From Methanosphaera sp. rholeuAM74 (GTDB lineage: Archaea > Methanobacteriota > Methanobacteria > Methanobacteriales > Methanobacteriaceae), in NCBI GenBank assembly GCA_003266075.1, contig MUZZ01000117.1, positions 1 through 6,231 on the forward strand: a stretch of 6,231 bases of DNA, read 5' to 3'. Every line of letters starts with the position of its first letter. Within the stretch, counting starts at the first letter, position 1. The translations under genes and the position numbers were made by a program. The notes under the pieces are model-generated. The model had not been told where the DNA came from, did not search any database, and saw only the letters and a program-made list of their open reading frames with translations. Positions 1 through 5,729 of this stretch are shown piece by piece.

Positions 1-30
1 AATCTTAACCTGACGACATTGGATTAAATG

Positions 31-90
31 TGTTTATATATAGGATATGAATTATTTATATTTAGATATAGAATACCATCCCATTTTTTT
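31..90. other. AT-rich left edge with TATA-like box and T-tract
   Basis: A TATA-like TTTATATA lies at 33-40 and a run of seven T on the plus strand at 84-90. The T-run could end a rightward transcript entering from the left. The TATA-like stretch has no convincing purine-rich BRE on either side, so its direction is unclear. No clear T-tract follows the leftward secreted-protein gene on its own strand here. The role of this edge is unresolved. Confidence 0.2.
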
Positions 91-661
91 ATTTGAATTC
101 AACACTATCTATAATACTATTTAATAAATCAGGATTATCACTTCTTATGACTACGAAAGCAGTTTTATCCTTATTATCTATTTTAACTATATACTGATCA
201 TATGAATTCCAATAGTAACTTGAATAATCTTCACCTGTTTCATCTAATTCTATATCATTTCCAGGTGCTACATCATAGAACAGATTGTGTACTGCGTTTT
301 CACTTGTTAAATTATCCTCATTACTGTCTATATAATCAATAATTATAAAATCTTTTTCTCCACCAGTACTCCAACAAGGATGGAGATAATTTTTATATTT
401 TTCATCATTCCATTTTGCATCTGTAAAGTCTATACTAACTGAACCACCAAAGAACTTTTCTGCTATATTAGCAGTAGAATTTTCATCATTTGGTTGAACG
501 GATTCATTGAATGATGCATTTTTAGGAACTTTTGCAGTGAAATTACCAAAATCATGTTCTTCCATATCACCATCTAAAAAATCTAACCATCCTGCACTTG
601 CAGTACTTATACAACATAGTAACAAAACTATTGTTATCGAGTATATTAATTTTTTCTTCAT
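89..661 (-). CDS. small secreted acidic protein of unknown function
   Basis: This gene encodes a 190-residue protein that I do not recognise. It opens with a classical signal peptide: MKKK, a hydrophobic core at about residues 5-18, and a likely signal peptidase site after Ala-Ser-Ala at 21-23. A pair of cysteines (16-17) sits inside the core, so a lipoprotein reading is possible but less natural. The mature part is acidic, has no further membrane segment, and carries four N-glycosylation sequons (Asn48, Asn52, Asn61, Asn117), which suits a protein exposed outside the cell. One lone cysteine lies at 96. The stretch FTAKVPKNASF (41-51) and the C-terminal pattern of a small domain ending IIDSVEFK recall short secreted proteins common in gut Methanobacteriales, but this is a loose resemblance. 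The start is supported by GGGGGTGA six bases upstream (675-668) and a consensus promoter. It is transcribed away from glmS and appears monocistronic within the window. Confidence 0.85.
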   Translation of the reverse strand: MKKKLIYSITIVLLLCCISTASAGWLDFLDGDMEEHDFGNFTAKVPKNASFNESVQPNDENSTANIAEKFFGGSVSIDFTDAKWNDEKYKNYLHPCWSTGGEKDFIIIDYIDSNEDNLTSENAVHNLFYDVAPGNDIELDETGEDYSSYYWNSYDQYIVKIDNKDKTAFVVIRSDNPDLLNSIIDSVEFK

Positions 662-667
662 GAAATT

Positions 668-702
668 TCACCCCCATTTCTATTGGTTAATATTAGGGGT
701 GA
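668..702. repeat. 7-bp inverted repeat TCACCCC / GGGGTGA around the start of transcription
   Basis: TCACCCC at 668-674 and GGGGTGA at 696-702 are perfect inverted copies separated by 21 bases. For the leftward secreted-protein gene, the right arm lies just after the TATA box (715-708), and the left arm is the ribosome binding site itself (GGGGGTGA, 675-668). The expected start of transcription, about 25 bases from the TATA box, falls between the arms at about 687. The repeat could be an operator. Alternatively the right arm may be a chance match to the Shine-Dalgarno sequence. Confidence 0.4.
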
Positions 703-703
703 G

Positions 704-717
704 GAAATATTTAAAAC
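704..717. repeat. 14-bp direct repeat, copy 1 (GAAATATTTAAAAC)
   Basis: The identical 14-mer occurs again at 948-961 on the same strand. Both copies coincide with promoter-like elements, so the repeat is best explained as shared BRE/TATA sequence read in opposite directions. It is not convincing as a mobile-element repeat. Confidence 0.5.
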
Positions 718-722
718 TTTCG
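708..722 (-). promoter_or_regulatory. archaeal BRE/TATA promoter of the secreted-protein gene
   Basis: Read on the minus strand, 722-708 is CGAAA-GT-TTTAAATA, an exact fit to the archaeal pattern CGAAA-NN-TTTAWATA. Transcription would start near 687, giving a leader of about 25 bases that holds the GGGGGTGA ribosome binding site (675-668) before the ATG at 661-659. Confidence 0.75.
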
Positions 723-946
723 TTAAAAACAGACTTTTAGTTTATGGTCCATTTTAATATCATCAATATTGTTAATCAGATTAATTAAAGCTCCAAAAAG
801 TGTTTTTATTTGTTATTTATGGATATTCGATATTGTTATAAAAATCATGAAACCGTACTGATGTCCTTAATGTACTTGCCCCCATAATCATAGCCTTACG
901 CAGAAATATCTAGGATTTCGATTTACATATTTTTAATGGAATTAAA
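723..946. other. non-coding stretch with a GC-rich island at 849-903
   Basis: No gene is supported here. Most of it is about 20% GC (12 of 60 bases in both 781-840 and 901-960), but 849-903 has 25 G or C in 55 bases, about 45%. In AT-rich archaea such islands can be RNA genes or decaying coding sequence. On the minus strand the island falls in a 24-codon ORF at 891-817 (starting MIMGAST, ending NIEYP) with no clear ribosome binding site, and I do not recognise its product. No tRNA or C/D-box pattern was found. The minus strand of 959-952 reads TTTAAATA and could place a leftward start near 930, but its BRE is poor. Confidence 0.3.
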
Positions 947-960
947 CGAAATATTTAAAA
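947..960 (+). promoter_or_regulatory. consensus promoter pointing towards glmS
   Basis: CGAAA-TA-TTTAAAA at 947-960 closely fits the archaeal BRE/TATA pattern in the plus direction. Transcription would start near 980-985, more than 300 bases before the glmS start, and the only element between is the inverted repeat at 1092-1149. It could drive a long glmS leader or a separate small RNA. The minus strand of the same site also reads TTTAAATA but has no good BRE. The box overlaps copy 2 of the 14-mer (948-961). Confidence 0.45.
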
Positions 961-1091
961 CCATGAAGTCTTGTTTTCCATATGCATATTTACTACCATT
1001 TAATGTATAATTATATTGTAACGTTAGTTTAAAACAATTAGAATCTGCCTAGATTTATTTTATTTAATTTATTTTAGTGGTAGTGTACTAA

Positions 1092-1149
1092 TACAATGGG
1101 GAGTTTGTTGAAACCCATCATGTTTCCCACTCAAAAAAAAAACATTGTA
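1092..1149 (+). other. candidate structured RNA element upstream of glmS
   Basis: A perfect 7-bp outer stem joins TACAATG (1092-1098) and CATTGTA (1143-1149). Inside are two mutually exclusive hairpins sharing the GAAAC segment: GTTT-GTTG-AAAC (1103-1114) and GAAAC-N7-GTTTC (1110-1126). A third option pairs GGGA (1099-1102) with TCCC (1125-1128). A run of ten A (1133-1142) lies just inside the outer stem. Overlapping alternative stems are typical of switching leaders, but short pairings in AT-rich DNA arise by chance. It resembles no riboswitch I know, and it is not the glmS ribozyme of Gram-positive bacteria, which sits immediately beside the start codon and is much larger. Confidence 0.35.
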
Positions 1150-1242
1150 ATCTGTGTGTCTATTTTATTGTTTATGTTTATTTCTTAACAGATAAACATT
1201 TACAAGGACTTATTAGAAGTTTCGAGAAGATGATAAATTACA

Positions 1243-1256
1243 CAAAACTTTTAATA
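1243..1256 (+). promoter_or_regulatory. proximal glmS promoter
   Basis: CAAAA-CT-TTTAATA at 1243-1256 fits the archaeal BRE/TATA pattern with one change in the BRE and a slightly short TATA box. Transcription would begin near 1278, leaving a leader of about 20 bases with a moderate ribosome binding site, AAGGATG (1281-1287), ten bases before the ATG. It is the simplest promoter for glmS. The upstream box at 947-960 would be a second, longer-leader start. Confidence 0.55.
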
Positions 1257-1297
1257 GGATGAGTGAGTAATGTAGTTAAAAAGGATGTTGAAAATAT

Positions 1298-3079
1298 ATG
1301 TGCGGAATAATCGGCTGTATGAAGAAAAACAAAAGTAACGTAGCACCTACCTTGCTTTATGGTGCAAAAAAACTAGAATATCGTGGCTATGATTCAGTCG
1401 GAATAGCAACTTATTCTGATAAAATCCACGTTAAGAAGGATGAAGGAAAAATTGAGGAAGTACACAAAAGATTGAACCTGTACGATATGCCTGGTTCATA
1501 TGGAATAGCACATGTGAGATGGGCATCAGTTGGCAGAGCTACAAAAGAAAATGCCCACCCCCATACAGATGAAAATGAAAAAGTAGCTATAGTCCATAAT
1601 GGTACTATAAAAAACTATGCAACACTAAAAAAGGAATTAAAGAGTGAGGGACACACCTTCACTTCCCAGACAGACACAGAAGTAATCGTACACCTTATTG
1701 AAAAGTTTATGGACGATGGTTTAGACCTAGAACATGCTCTACGTGAGAGTACAAAGTTACTGAAGGGTAGCTATGCAATTGTAGCTATAAGTAGTGATGA
1801 ACCATATAAGATGGTTGCCACACGAAAAGATTCATCACTTGTACTTGGAGTAGAACAGGATTCCTATTATGTTGCATCTGACATACTGGCTATGTTAAAA
1901 TACACTAGAAACATTATAGAACTTGAAGAGGGAGAAATTGTTGTAATTACTGATGAGGATTATGTTATTCATGACAAATTTGACAATCCAATTAATAAAG
2001 AAATAACTGTTACACCTTGGACTCCTGAAATGATAGATAAGAATGGTTATCCTTATTACATGATTAAGGAGATAAATGAACAGCCAGAAGTAATCCAGAA
2101 AACCCTTAATGATAAAAATAAAATCCGAGCTGTACTTGATGATATTGGGGATTTTGAAAGAATATGTTTAATTGCCTGTGGAACAAGTTATCATGCAGCA
2201 TTAAGTGGGAAGTATATCATTGAGACTGTGGCTAAAATCCCTACTAATGTGATATTAGCATCAGAGTTCTCTCATACGTTGAATGTGCTGGATGAAAAGA
2301 CGTTAGTTATAAGTGTGTCACAGTCAGGTGAAACAGCAGACACGTTAAAGGCATTGAAAATGATTGATGAAAAGATTAAAACCCTGTCAATTGTGAATGT
2401 TGAAACTTCACAAATGCCGAAAGTAACTGATTACAGTATTATTACACAAGCTGGACCTGAAATAGGGGTAGCTGCAACAAAAACTTATCTAGCACAGGTA
2501 TGTGTAATGTACCTGATGGCTGGAATACTGGGAAACGATTCAGAGCTAATAGAAAGATTATATGAAGTACCAAGATACATAGAAGAAATTCTCGAAAGAT
2601 GTGATGAGTTGAAGGTATATTCTAAGAGGTACTCATTTGTAAATGATTTATTCTACATGGGGAAAGGATTTTCTTATCCGACTGTGCTGGAAGCTGCACT
2701 AAAGATGAAGGAGATATCCTATATACATGCAGAAGCATATGCCTCTGGAGAATTGAAGCATGGTCCACTGGCATTAATAGATTTTACCATGCCAGTAATT
2801 AGTGTGATACCACCTGGTGAAGATCATGACTTGGCTGTGAATGCGTTGGAAGAAGTGAAAGCACGAAAAACCTTGATATTGACTATAGGTTCTGAAAATG
2901 ATGATATTATTGAGGACAAAGCTAATGATTGCTTCCTTATAAACCCAGAAGTGGATGAGGAAATTGCACCCCTTGTTTATATTGTAGCATTACAGTTAGT
3001 TGCTTATTACATTACTGTAGAGAAGAGATTGAATCCTGATATGCCTAGGAATCTTGCGAAAACTGTGGCTACTGAGTAG
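1298..3079 (+). CDS. glmS: glutamine--fructose-6-phosphate aminotransferase (isomerizing)
   Basis: GlmS converts fructose 6-phosphate and glutamine to glucosamine 6-phosphate and glutamate in the cytoplasm, the first committed step to UDP-GlcNAc. In Methanobacteriales this feeds pseudomurein and glycan synthesis. The 593 residues match the family's usual length of about 600. The N-terminal glutaminase domain (2 to about 220) begins MCGIIG: Met removal exposes the nucleophilic Cys2, which fixes the start. LEYRGYDS (26-33), NAHPH (85-89), HNG (100-102) and TDTE (125-128) follow. Two SIS domains bind sugar phosphate, with CGTSY (294-298), SQSGETADT (341-349), EIGVAATK (388-395), KEISYIHAEAY (471-481) and GELKHGP (484-490). 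The C-terminal tail DMPRNLAKTVATE (581-593) is the conserved catalytic loop. One oddity is the active-site strand RWASVG (74-79), where the family usually has RWATHG. The codons favour GAA and AAA, unlike metG downstream. Isolated by non-coding DNA on both sides, it is probably transcribed alone. Confidence 0.97.
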   Translation: MCGIIGCMKKNKSNVAPTLLYGAKKLEYRGYDSVGIATYSDKIHVKKDEGKIEEVHKRLNLYDMPGSYGIAHVRWASVGRATKENAHPHTDENEKVAIVHNGTIKNYATLKKELKSEGHTFTSQTDTEVIVHLIEKFMDDGLDLEHALRESTKLLKGSYAIVAISSDEPYKMVATRKDSSLVLGVEQDSYYVASDILAMLKYTRNIIELEEGEIVVITDEDYVIHDKFDNPINKEITVTPWTPEMIDKNGYPYYMIKEINEQPEVIQKTLNDKNKIRAVLDDIGDFERICLIACGTSYHAALSGKYIIETVAKIPTNVILASEFSHTLNVLDEKTLVISVSQSGETADTLKALKMIDEKIKTLSIVNVETSQMPKVTDYSIITQAGPEIGVAATKTYLAQVCVMYLMAGILGNDSELIERLYEVPRYIEEILERCDELKVYSKRYSFVNDLFYMGKGFSYPTVLEAALKMKEISYIHAEAYASGELKHGPLALIDFTMPVISVIPPGEDHDLAVNALEEVKARKTLILTIGSENDDIIEDKANDCFLINPEVDEEIAPLVYIVALQLVAYYITVEKRLNPDMPRNLAKTVATE

Positions 3080-3117
3080 TATGTAATGGGTTTGAAAGAA
3101 ATCCTTAACCTCCATTA

Positions 3118-3141
3118 TTTTTTGATTATATTCCTTTTTTT
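3118..3141 (+). terminator. T-tract terminator of glmS
   Basis: Two oligo-T runs follow the glmS stop: six T at 3118-3123 and seven T at 3135-3141. Archaeal RNA polymerase commonly terminates at such U-rich tracts without a hairpin. No stable hairpin precedes them. A small one, TTAAC-TTGT-GTTAA, lies later at 3192-3205. Confidence 0.5.
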
Positions 3142-3322
3142 CTGTAGTTTGATTCTGGTCATTATTTTTGAGATTAGTAGCTAAATAATGTTTAACTTGT
3201 GTTAAGAGTAAGTGTTTGTATATGAAAATCACTTATAATGACTCAAAGGATATGAGGATATACTTTTTCAAAAAACTGAAAATGTTGAATAAGTCATCTA
3301 AGTAGAATAATCATTGTAGAGA

Positions 3323-3400
3323 ATGAATTTGGATTGGGATATATTGAATACTCCTTTGGAGGTTAAACTAGTATTTGAAGAGGCTTCTAAGCACAACTAG
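3323..3400 (+). pseudogene. 25-codon ORF, possible gene relic
   Basis: An ATG at 3323 opens 25 codons (beginning MNLDWDIL, ending EEASKHN) to a TAG at 3398-3400. The peptide is compositionally protein-like, with mixed hydrophobic and charged residues and an amphipathic second half. The preceding TAGAGA is a poor ribosome binding site. A shift of frame near 3390 allows continuation through RNSYEFVLSIVIWEY to about 3450 before another stop, which is how a frameshifted, decaying gene would look. I do not recognise the family. It could equally be a chance ORF or a genuine microprotein. Confidence 0.2.
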
Positions 3401-3595
3401 GTCGAAATAGTTATGAATTCGTTTTATCCATAGTCATATGGGAATACTGATTATTAGCAGAAAGATTAGTTTATCTTGGCAATTGAACTTCAAAACTATG
3501 ATTTAAGAACTATATTTATCTTTTAAGCATATTCACATATTGTACTGCTTTTATTCACGTCATATATATTTGATAAAAAAATAGATATGTATCTT

Positions 3596-3608
3596 AGTAT
3601 ATATATAG
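3596..3608 (+). promoter_or_regulatory. possible TATA box of metG
   Basis: The AT-alternating TATATATATA around 3598-3607 would place the start near 3628, giving a leader of about 75 bases. The BRE is weak. A box nearer the gene (TTATAAT, 3666-3672) would start transcription within the ribosome binding site and is less likely. An element at 3506-3519 (AAGAA-CT-ATATTTAT) is another candidate. Confidence 0.3.
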
Positions 3609-3689
3609 ATATTAATTATCTTTCATGAGTGATGAAGATACTAGGATATTATTATTTTGATTGAGTTATAATTTTTTATTTTAAATGTT

Positions 3690-3695
3690 GGAGGT
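3690..3695 (+). promoter_or_regulatory. ribosome binding site of metG
   Basis: GGAGGT is a full match to the core complement of the 16S rRNA 3' end and lies nine bases before the ATG at 3705, which fixes the start of MetRS and suggests efficient initiation. Confidence 0.85.
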
Positions 3696-3704
3696 TGTTA
3701 ATCG

Positions 3705-5729
3705 ATGGATAGGTTGTTTATTTCATGTGCTCTTCCTTATGCGAATGGTCCGTGTCATTTGGGTCATCTTCGTTCTACGTATATTCCTGCTGATATTTAT
3801 GCTAGGTTTAATCGTATGTGTGGGGTAGACACTATCATGGTTTGTGCTAGTGATGAGCATGGTACTCCTATTGCCGTACGTGCTGAGCAGGAGGGTAAGA
3901 GTCCTAAGGATATTACTGATGTCTATCATAAGCTTATTGGTGAGGATTTGGAGGCTTGTAATATCTCTTTGGATAGTTATAGGAGGACTACTGATGAGAT
4001 TCATTATGATTTTGCTCAGGAGTTCTTTTTAGACTTGTATGATAAGGGTTTTATTTATAAACAGGAGATTGAGCAGTTATATTGTGATAGTTGTAAGCGT
4101 AGTCTTCCTGATAGGTATGTTGAGGGTACTTGTCCTCATTGTGGTGGAGATAATGCTAGGGGTGACCAGTGTGAGGTTTGTGGCAGGCACTTGGATCCTG
4201 TTGAGTTGGTTGAGCCTCATTGTCTTATCTGTGATGGTATTCCTCATGTCCAGAAGTCCGAGCAGTACTATTTTAAGTTGCACGAGTTCCAGGATAGTTT
4301 GAGTGATTGGATTGAGTCTAATGAGCATTTGCCTAGTAATGTCAGGAATTTTGCTAGGCAGTGGATTAAGGAGGGTCTTAAGGACTGGATTATGAGTCGT
4401 GACATGCAGTGGGGTGTTCCTATCCCATTGGATGATGCTGAGGGTAAGGTTCTCTATGTCTGGGGTGAGGCTTTTATTGGTTATATGTCCTCGGCTGCTA
4501 CATGGGCTAATATGCATGGTCTTGACTGGATGGATTACTGGAATGATAAGGTTGTCCACTTCATTGGTAAGGATATTGTGTATCATCACACGATTTTCTG
4601 GCCTAGTATGTTGATGGGTCGCAATTTTAAGTTGCCTTTCTCTGTTATTGGTGGCGGTTACTTGTCTCTTGAGGGTCGTAAGATGTCCACTAGTAAGGGA
4701 TGGGTTATATGGGTTAAAGATTTCCTTGATAAGTTTGATAGTGACCTTTTAAGGTATTATATGATTATTAATGCCCCATTGTCTAAGGATACTGACTTTT
4801 CTTGGGATGATTTCCAGAGGAGAATTAATAATGAATTGACTGATAGTTTCGGTAACTTCGTTCATAGAACGTTCACGTTTACTAATAAGTTCTTTGATGG
4901 CGTGGTTCCTGAGCGTGGCAGCTTTGATGATGTTGACCGTGAATTTGAAGATTTGATTAAGAGTTTACCATCAAAGGTTGCTGATGACATTGATTCTTTC
5001 AAGTTCCGTAGTGGTTTGCAGGAGATTATGAGTGTTGCTAAGGAGGCTAACAAGTACTTTAATGATAAGAAGCCGTGGAAGGCTGTTAAGGAGGACTTTG
5101 AAAGTGCTAAGACGTGCTTGTATCTTTCAAACCAGTTAGTTCATACGTTGTCTGTTGTTCTTACACCGTATCTTCCTGTTACTGCCCAGAAGATTAGGAA
5201 GATTATTGGTATGCCAGTTGATGATGTTGACGGCTTTATGAAATTTGAAAATAGGACTCCTAAGGTCTTCTGGGATGAGGCCAGTGAATTTTTAGAGGCT
5301 GGTCATCCTATAGCTAAGGCTAAACCATTGTTTAAGAAGATTGAAGATGACGTCATAGAAGAAGAAAAAGAGAAACTATATAAAACACTTGAAGAGGATA
5401 CGGAGGATGATGATATGAGTGATTTAATTAGTATTGATGAATTTGCAAAAGTGAAATTAGTTGTGGGACAAATTAAGGAGGCAGAACGTATAGAGGGTTC
5501 TGATAAGCTTCTTAAGGTACAAGTTGATTTGGGTGACGAGATCCGGCAGGTTGTTGCGGGTATTGCCACACGTTATAGTGCTGATGAATTAATTGACAGG
5601 AAGGTTATTGTTGTTGCTAACTTGCAGCCTGCAAAGCTCTTCGGTACTGAGTCTAATGGTATGTTGCTTGCTACTGATAGCATGGAACTGTTAACTACTG
5701 ATGGGAAGGTTGGTGAACAAATAAAATGA
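3705..5729 (+). CDS. metG: methionyl-tRNA synthetase with C-terminal tRNA-binding domain
   Basis: This cytoplasmic class I synthetase activates methionine with ATP and charges initiator and elongator tRNA-Met. The 674 residues form a complete enzyme. The Rossmann fold starts SCALPYANG (7-15) with the HIGH motif as HLGH (18-21). Four CxxC pairs (127/130, 143/146, 156/159, 173/176) form the double zinc knuckle of archaeal MetRS. The methionine pocket region holds W253 and Y260 within VWGEAFIGY, followed by GKDIVYHH (288-295). KMSTS (326-330) is the second signature. A helical anticodon-binding domain follows (about 375-530), including NFVHRTF and the KPW motif (456-458). An acidic, lysine- and glutamate-rich linker (about 540-570) leads to an EMAP/Trbp111-like domain (about 577-674) that binds tRNA and dimerises. 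Codons strongly favour G and T endings up to the linker, and an internal start candidate precedes the last domain. The stop overlaps the next gene's ATG. Confidence 0.97.
   Translation: MDRLFISCALPYANGPCHLGHLRSTYIPADIYARFNRMCGVDTIMVCASDEHGTPIAVRAEQEGKSPKDITDVYHKLIGEDLEACNISLDSYRRTTDEIHYDFAQEFFLDLYDKGFIYKQEIEQLYCDSCKRSLPDRYVEGTCPHCGGDNARGDQCEVCGRHLDPVELVEPHCLICDGIPHVQKSEQYYFKLHEFQDSLSDWIESNEHLPSNVRNFARQWIKEGLKDWIMSRDMQWGVPIPLDDAEGKVLYVWGEAFIGYMSSAATWANMHGLDWMDYWNDKVVHFIGKDIVYHHTIFWPSMLMGRNFKLPFSVIGGGYLSLEGRKMSTSKGWVIWVKDFLDKFDSDLLRYYMIINAPLSKDTDFSWDDFQRRINNELTDSFGNFVHRTFTFTNKFFDGVVPERGSFDDVDREFEDLIKSLPSKVADDIDSFKFRSGLQEIMSVAKEANKYFNDKKPWKAVKEDFESAKTCLYLSNQLVHTLSVVLTPYLPVTAQKIRKIIGMPVDDVDGFMKFENRTPKVFWDEASEFLEAGHPIAKAKPLFKKIEDDVIEEEKEKLYKTLEEDTEDDDMSDLISIDEFAKVKLVVGQIKEAERIEGSDKLLKVQVDLGDEIRQVVAGIATRYSADELIDRKVIVVANLQPAKLFGTESNGMLLATDSMELLTTDGKVGEQIK
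5402..5417 (+). promoter_or_regulatory. internal Shine-Dalgarno and in-frame ATG within metG
   Basis: GGAGG (5402-5406) stands eight bases before an in-frame ATG (5415-5417), codon 571 of metG, exactly at the border between the acidic linker and the tRNA-binding domain. Initiation here would give a 104-residue protein (5415-5729) resembling the free-standing MetRS beta subunit or Trbp111 of other archaea and bacteria. The GGAGG arises from an ACG-GAG-GAT codon run. Whether ribosomes use it cannot be told from sequence. Confidence 0.4.

Larger units (their letters stand above)
3142..3689. other. long AT-rich intergenic region before metG
   Basis: No certain gene, tRNA or repeat array is visible. 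Contents include a small hairpin at 3192-3205, a 25-codon ORF at 3323-3400 that may be a relic, an open stretch in another frame to about 3450 ending in stops, and AT-alternating DNA at 3563-3620 that probably holds the metG promoter. A C-box-like GTGATGA at 3629-3635 has no matching D box. The unusual length between two housekeeping genes and the short coding-like pieces suggest an eroded gene, but this is inference. Confidence 0.4.

Noticed and set aside
1..27. Possible last eight codons of a rightward gene (NLNLTTLD then TAA)
   Set aside because: Eight codons are too few to support a coding call. The T-run at 84-90 would fit a terminator but proves nothing.
507..740. 77-codon plus-strand ORF antisense to the secreted-protein gene
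   Set aside because: It lies opposite a gene with a signal peptide, promoter and ribosome binding site, and its own product has no recognisable features.
848..864. CTGA with a nearby TGA-rich segment resembling a C/D RNA within the GC-rich island
   Set aside because: The spacing leaves only about seven bases for a guide and the C box is incomplete on both strands.
1099..1132. Possible single CRISPR-like repeat unit
   Set aside because: It occurs once, with no second copy or spacer pattern in the window.
1133..1142. Run of ten A read as a T-tract terminator for leftward transcription
   Set aside because: No leftward gene lies to its right for which it could serve as terminator.
2996..3232. 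78-codon minus-strand ORF over the glmS 3' end
   Set aside because: It overlaps the conserved GlmS C-terminal tail, and its product is low-complexity with no family resemblance.
3629..3635. Perfect C-box GTGATGA suggesting a C/D-box guide RNA
   Set aside because: No CTGA D box lies at a suitable distance downstream and no second C'/D' pair was found.
4077..4589. 170-codon minus-strand ORF inside metG
   Set aside because: It is opposite conserved MetRS sequence. The lack of A-ending codons in metG removes many reverse-strand stops, so long shadow frames are expected.
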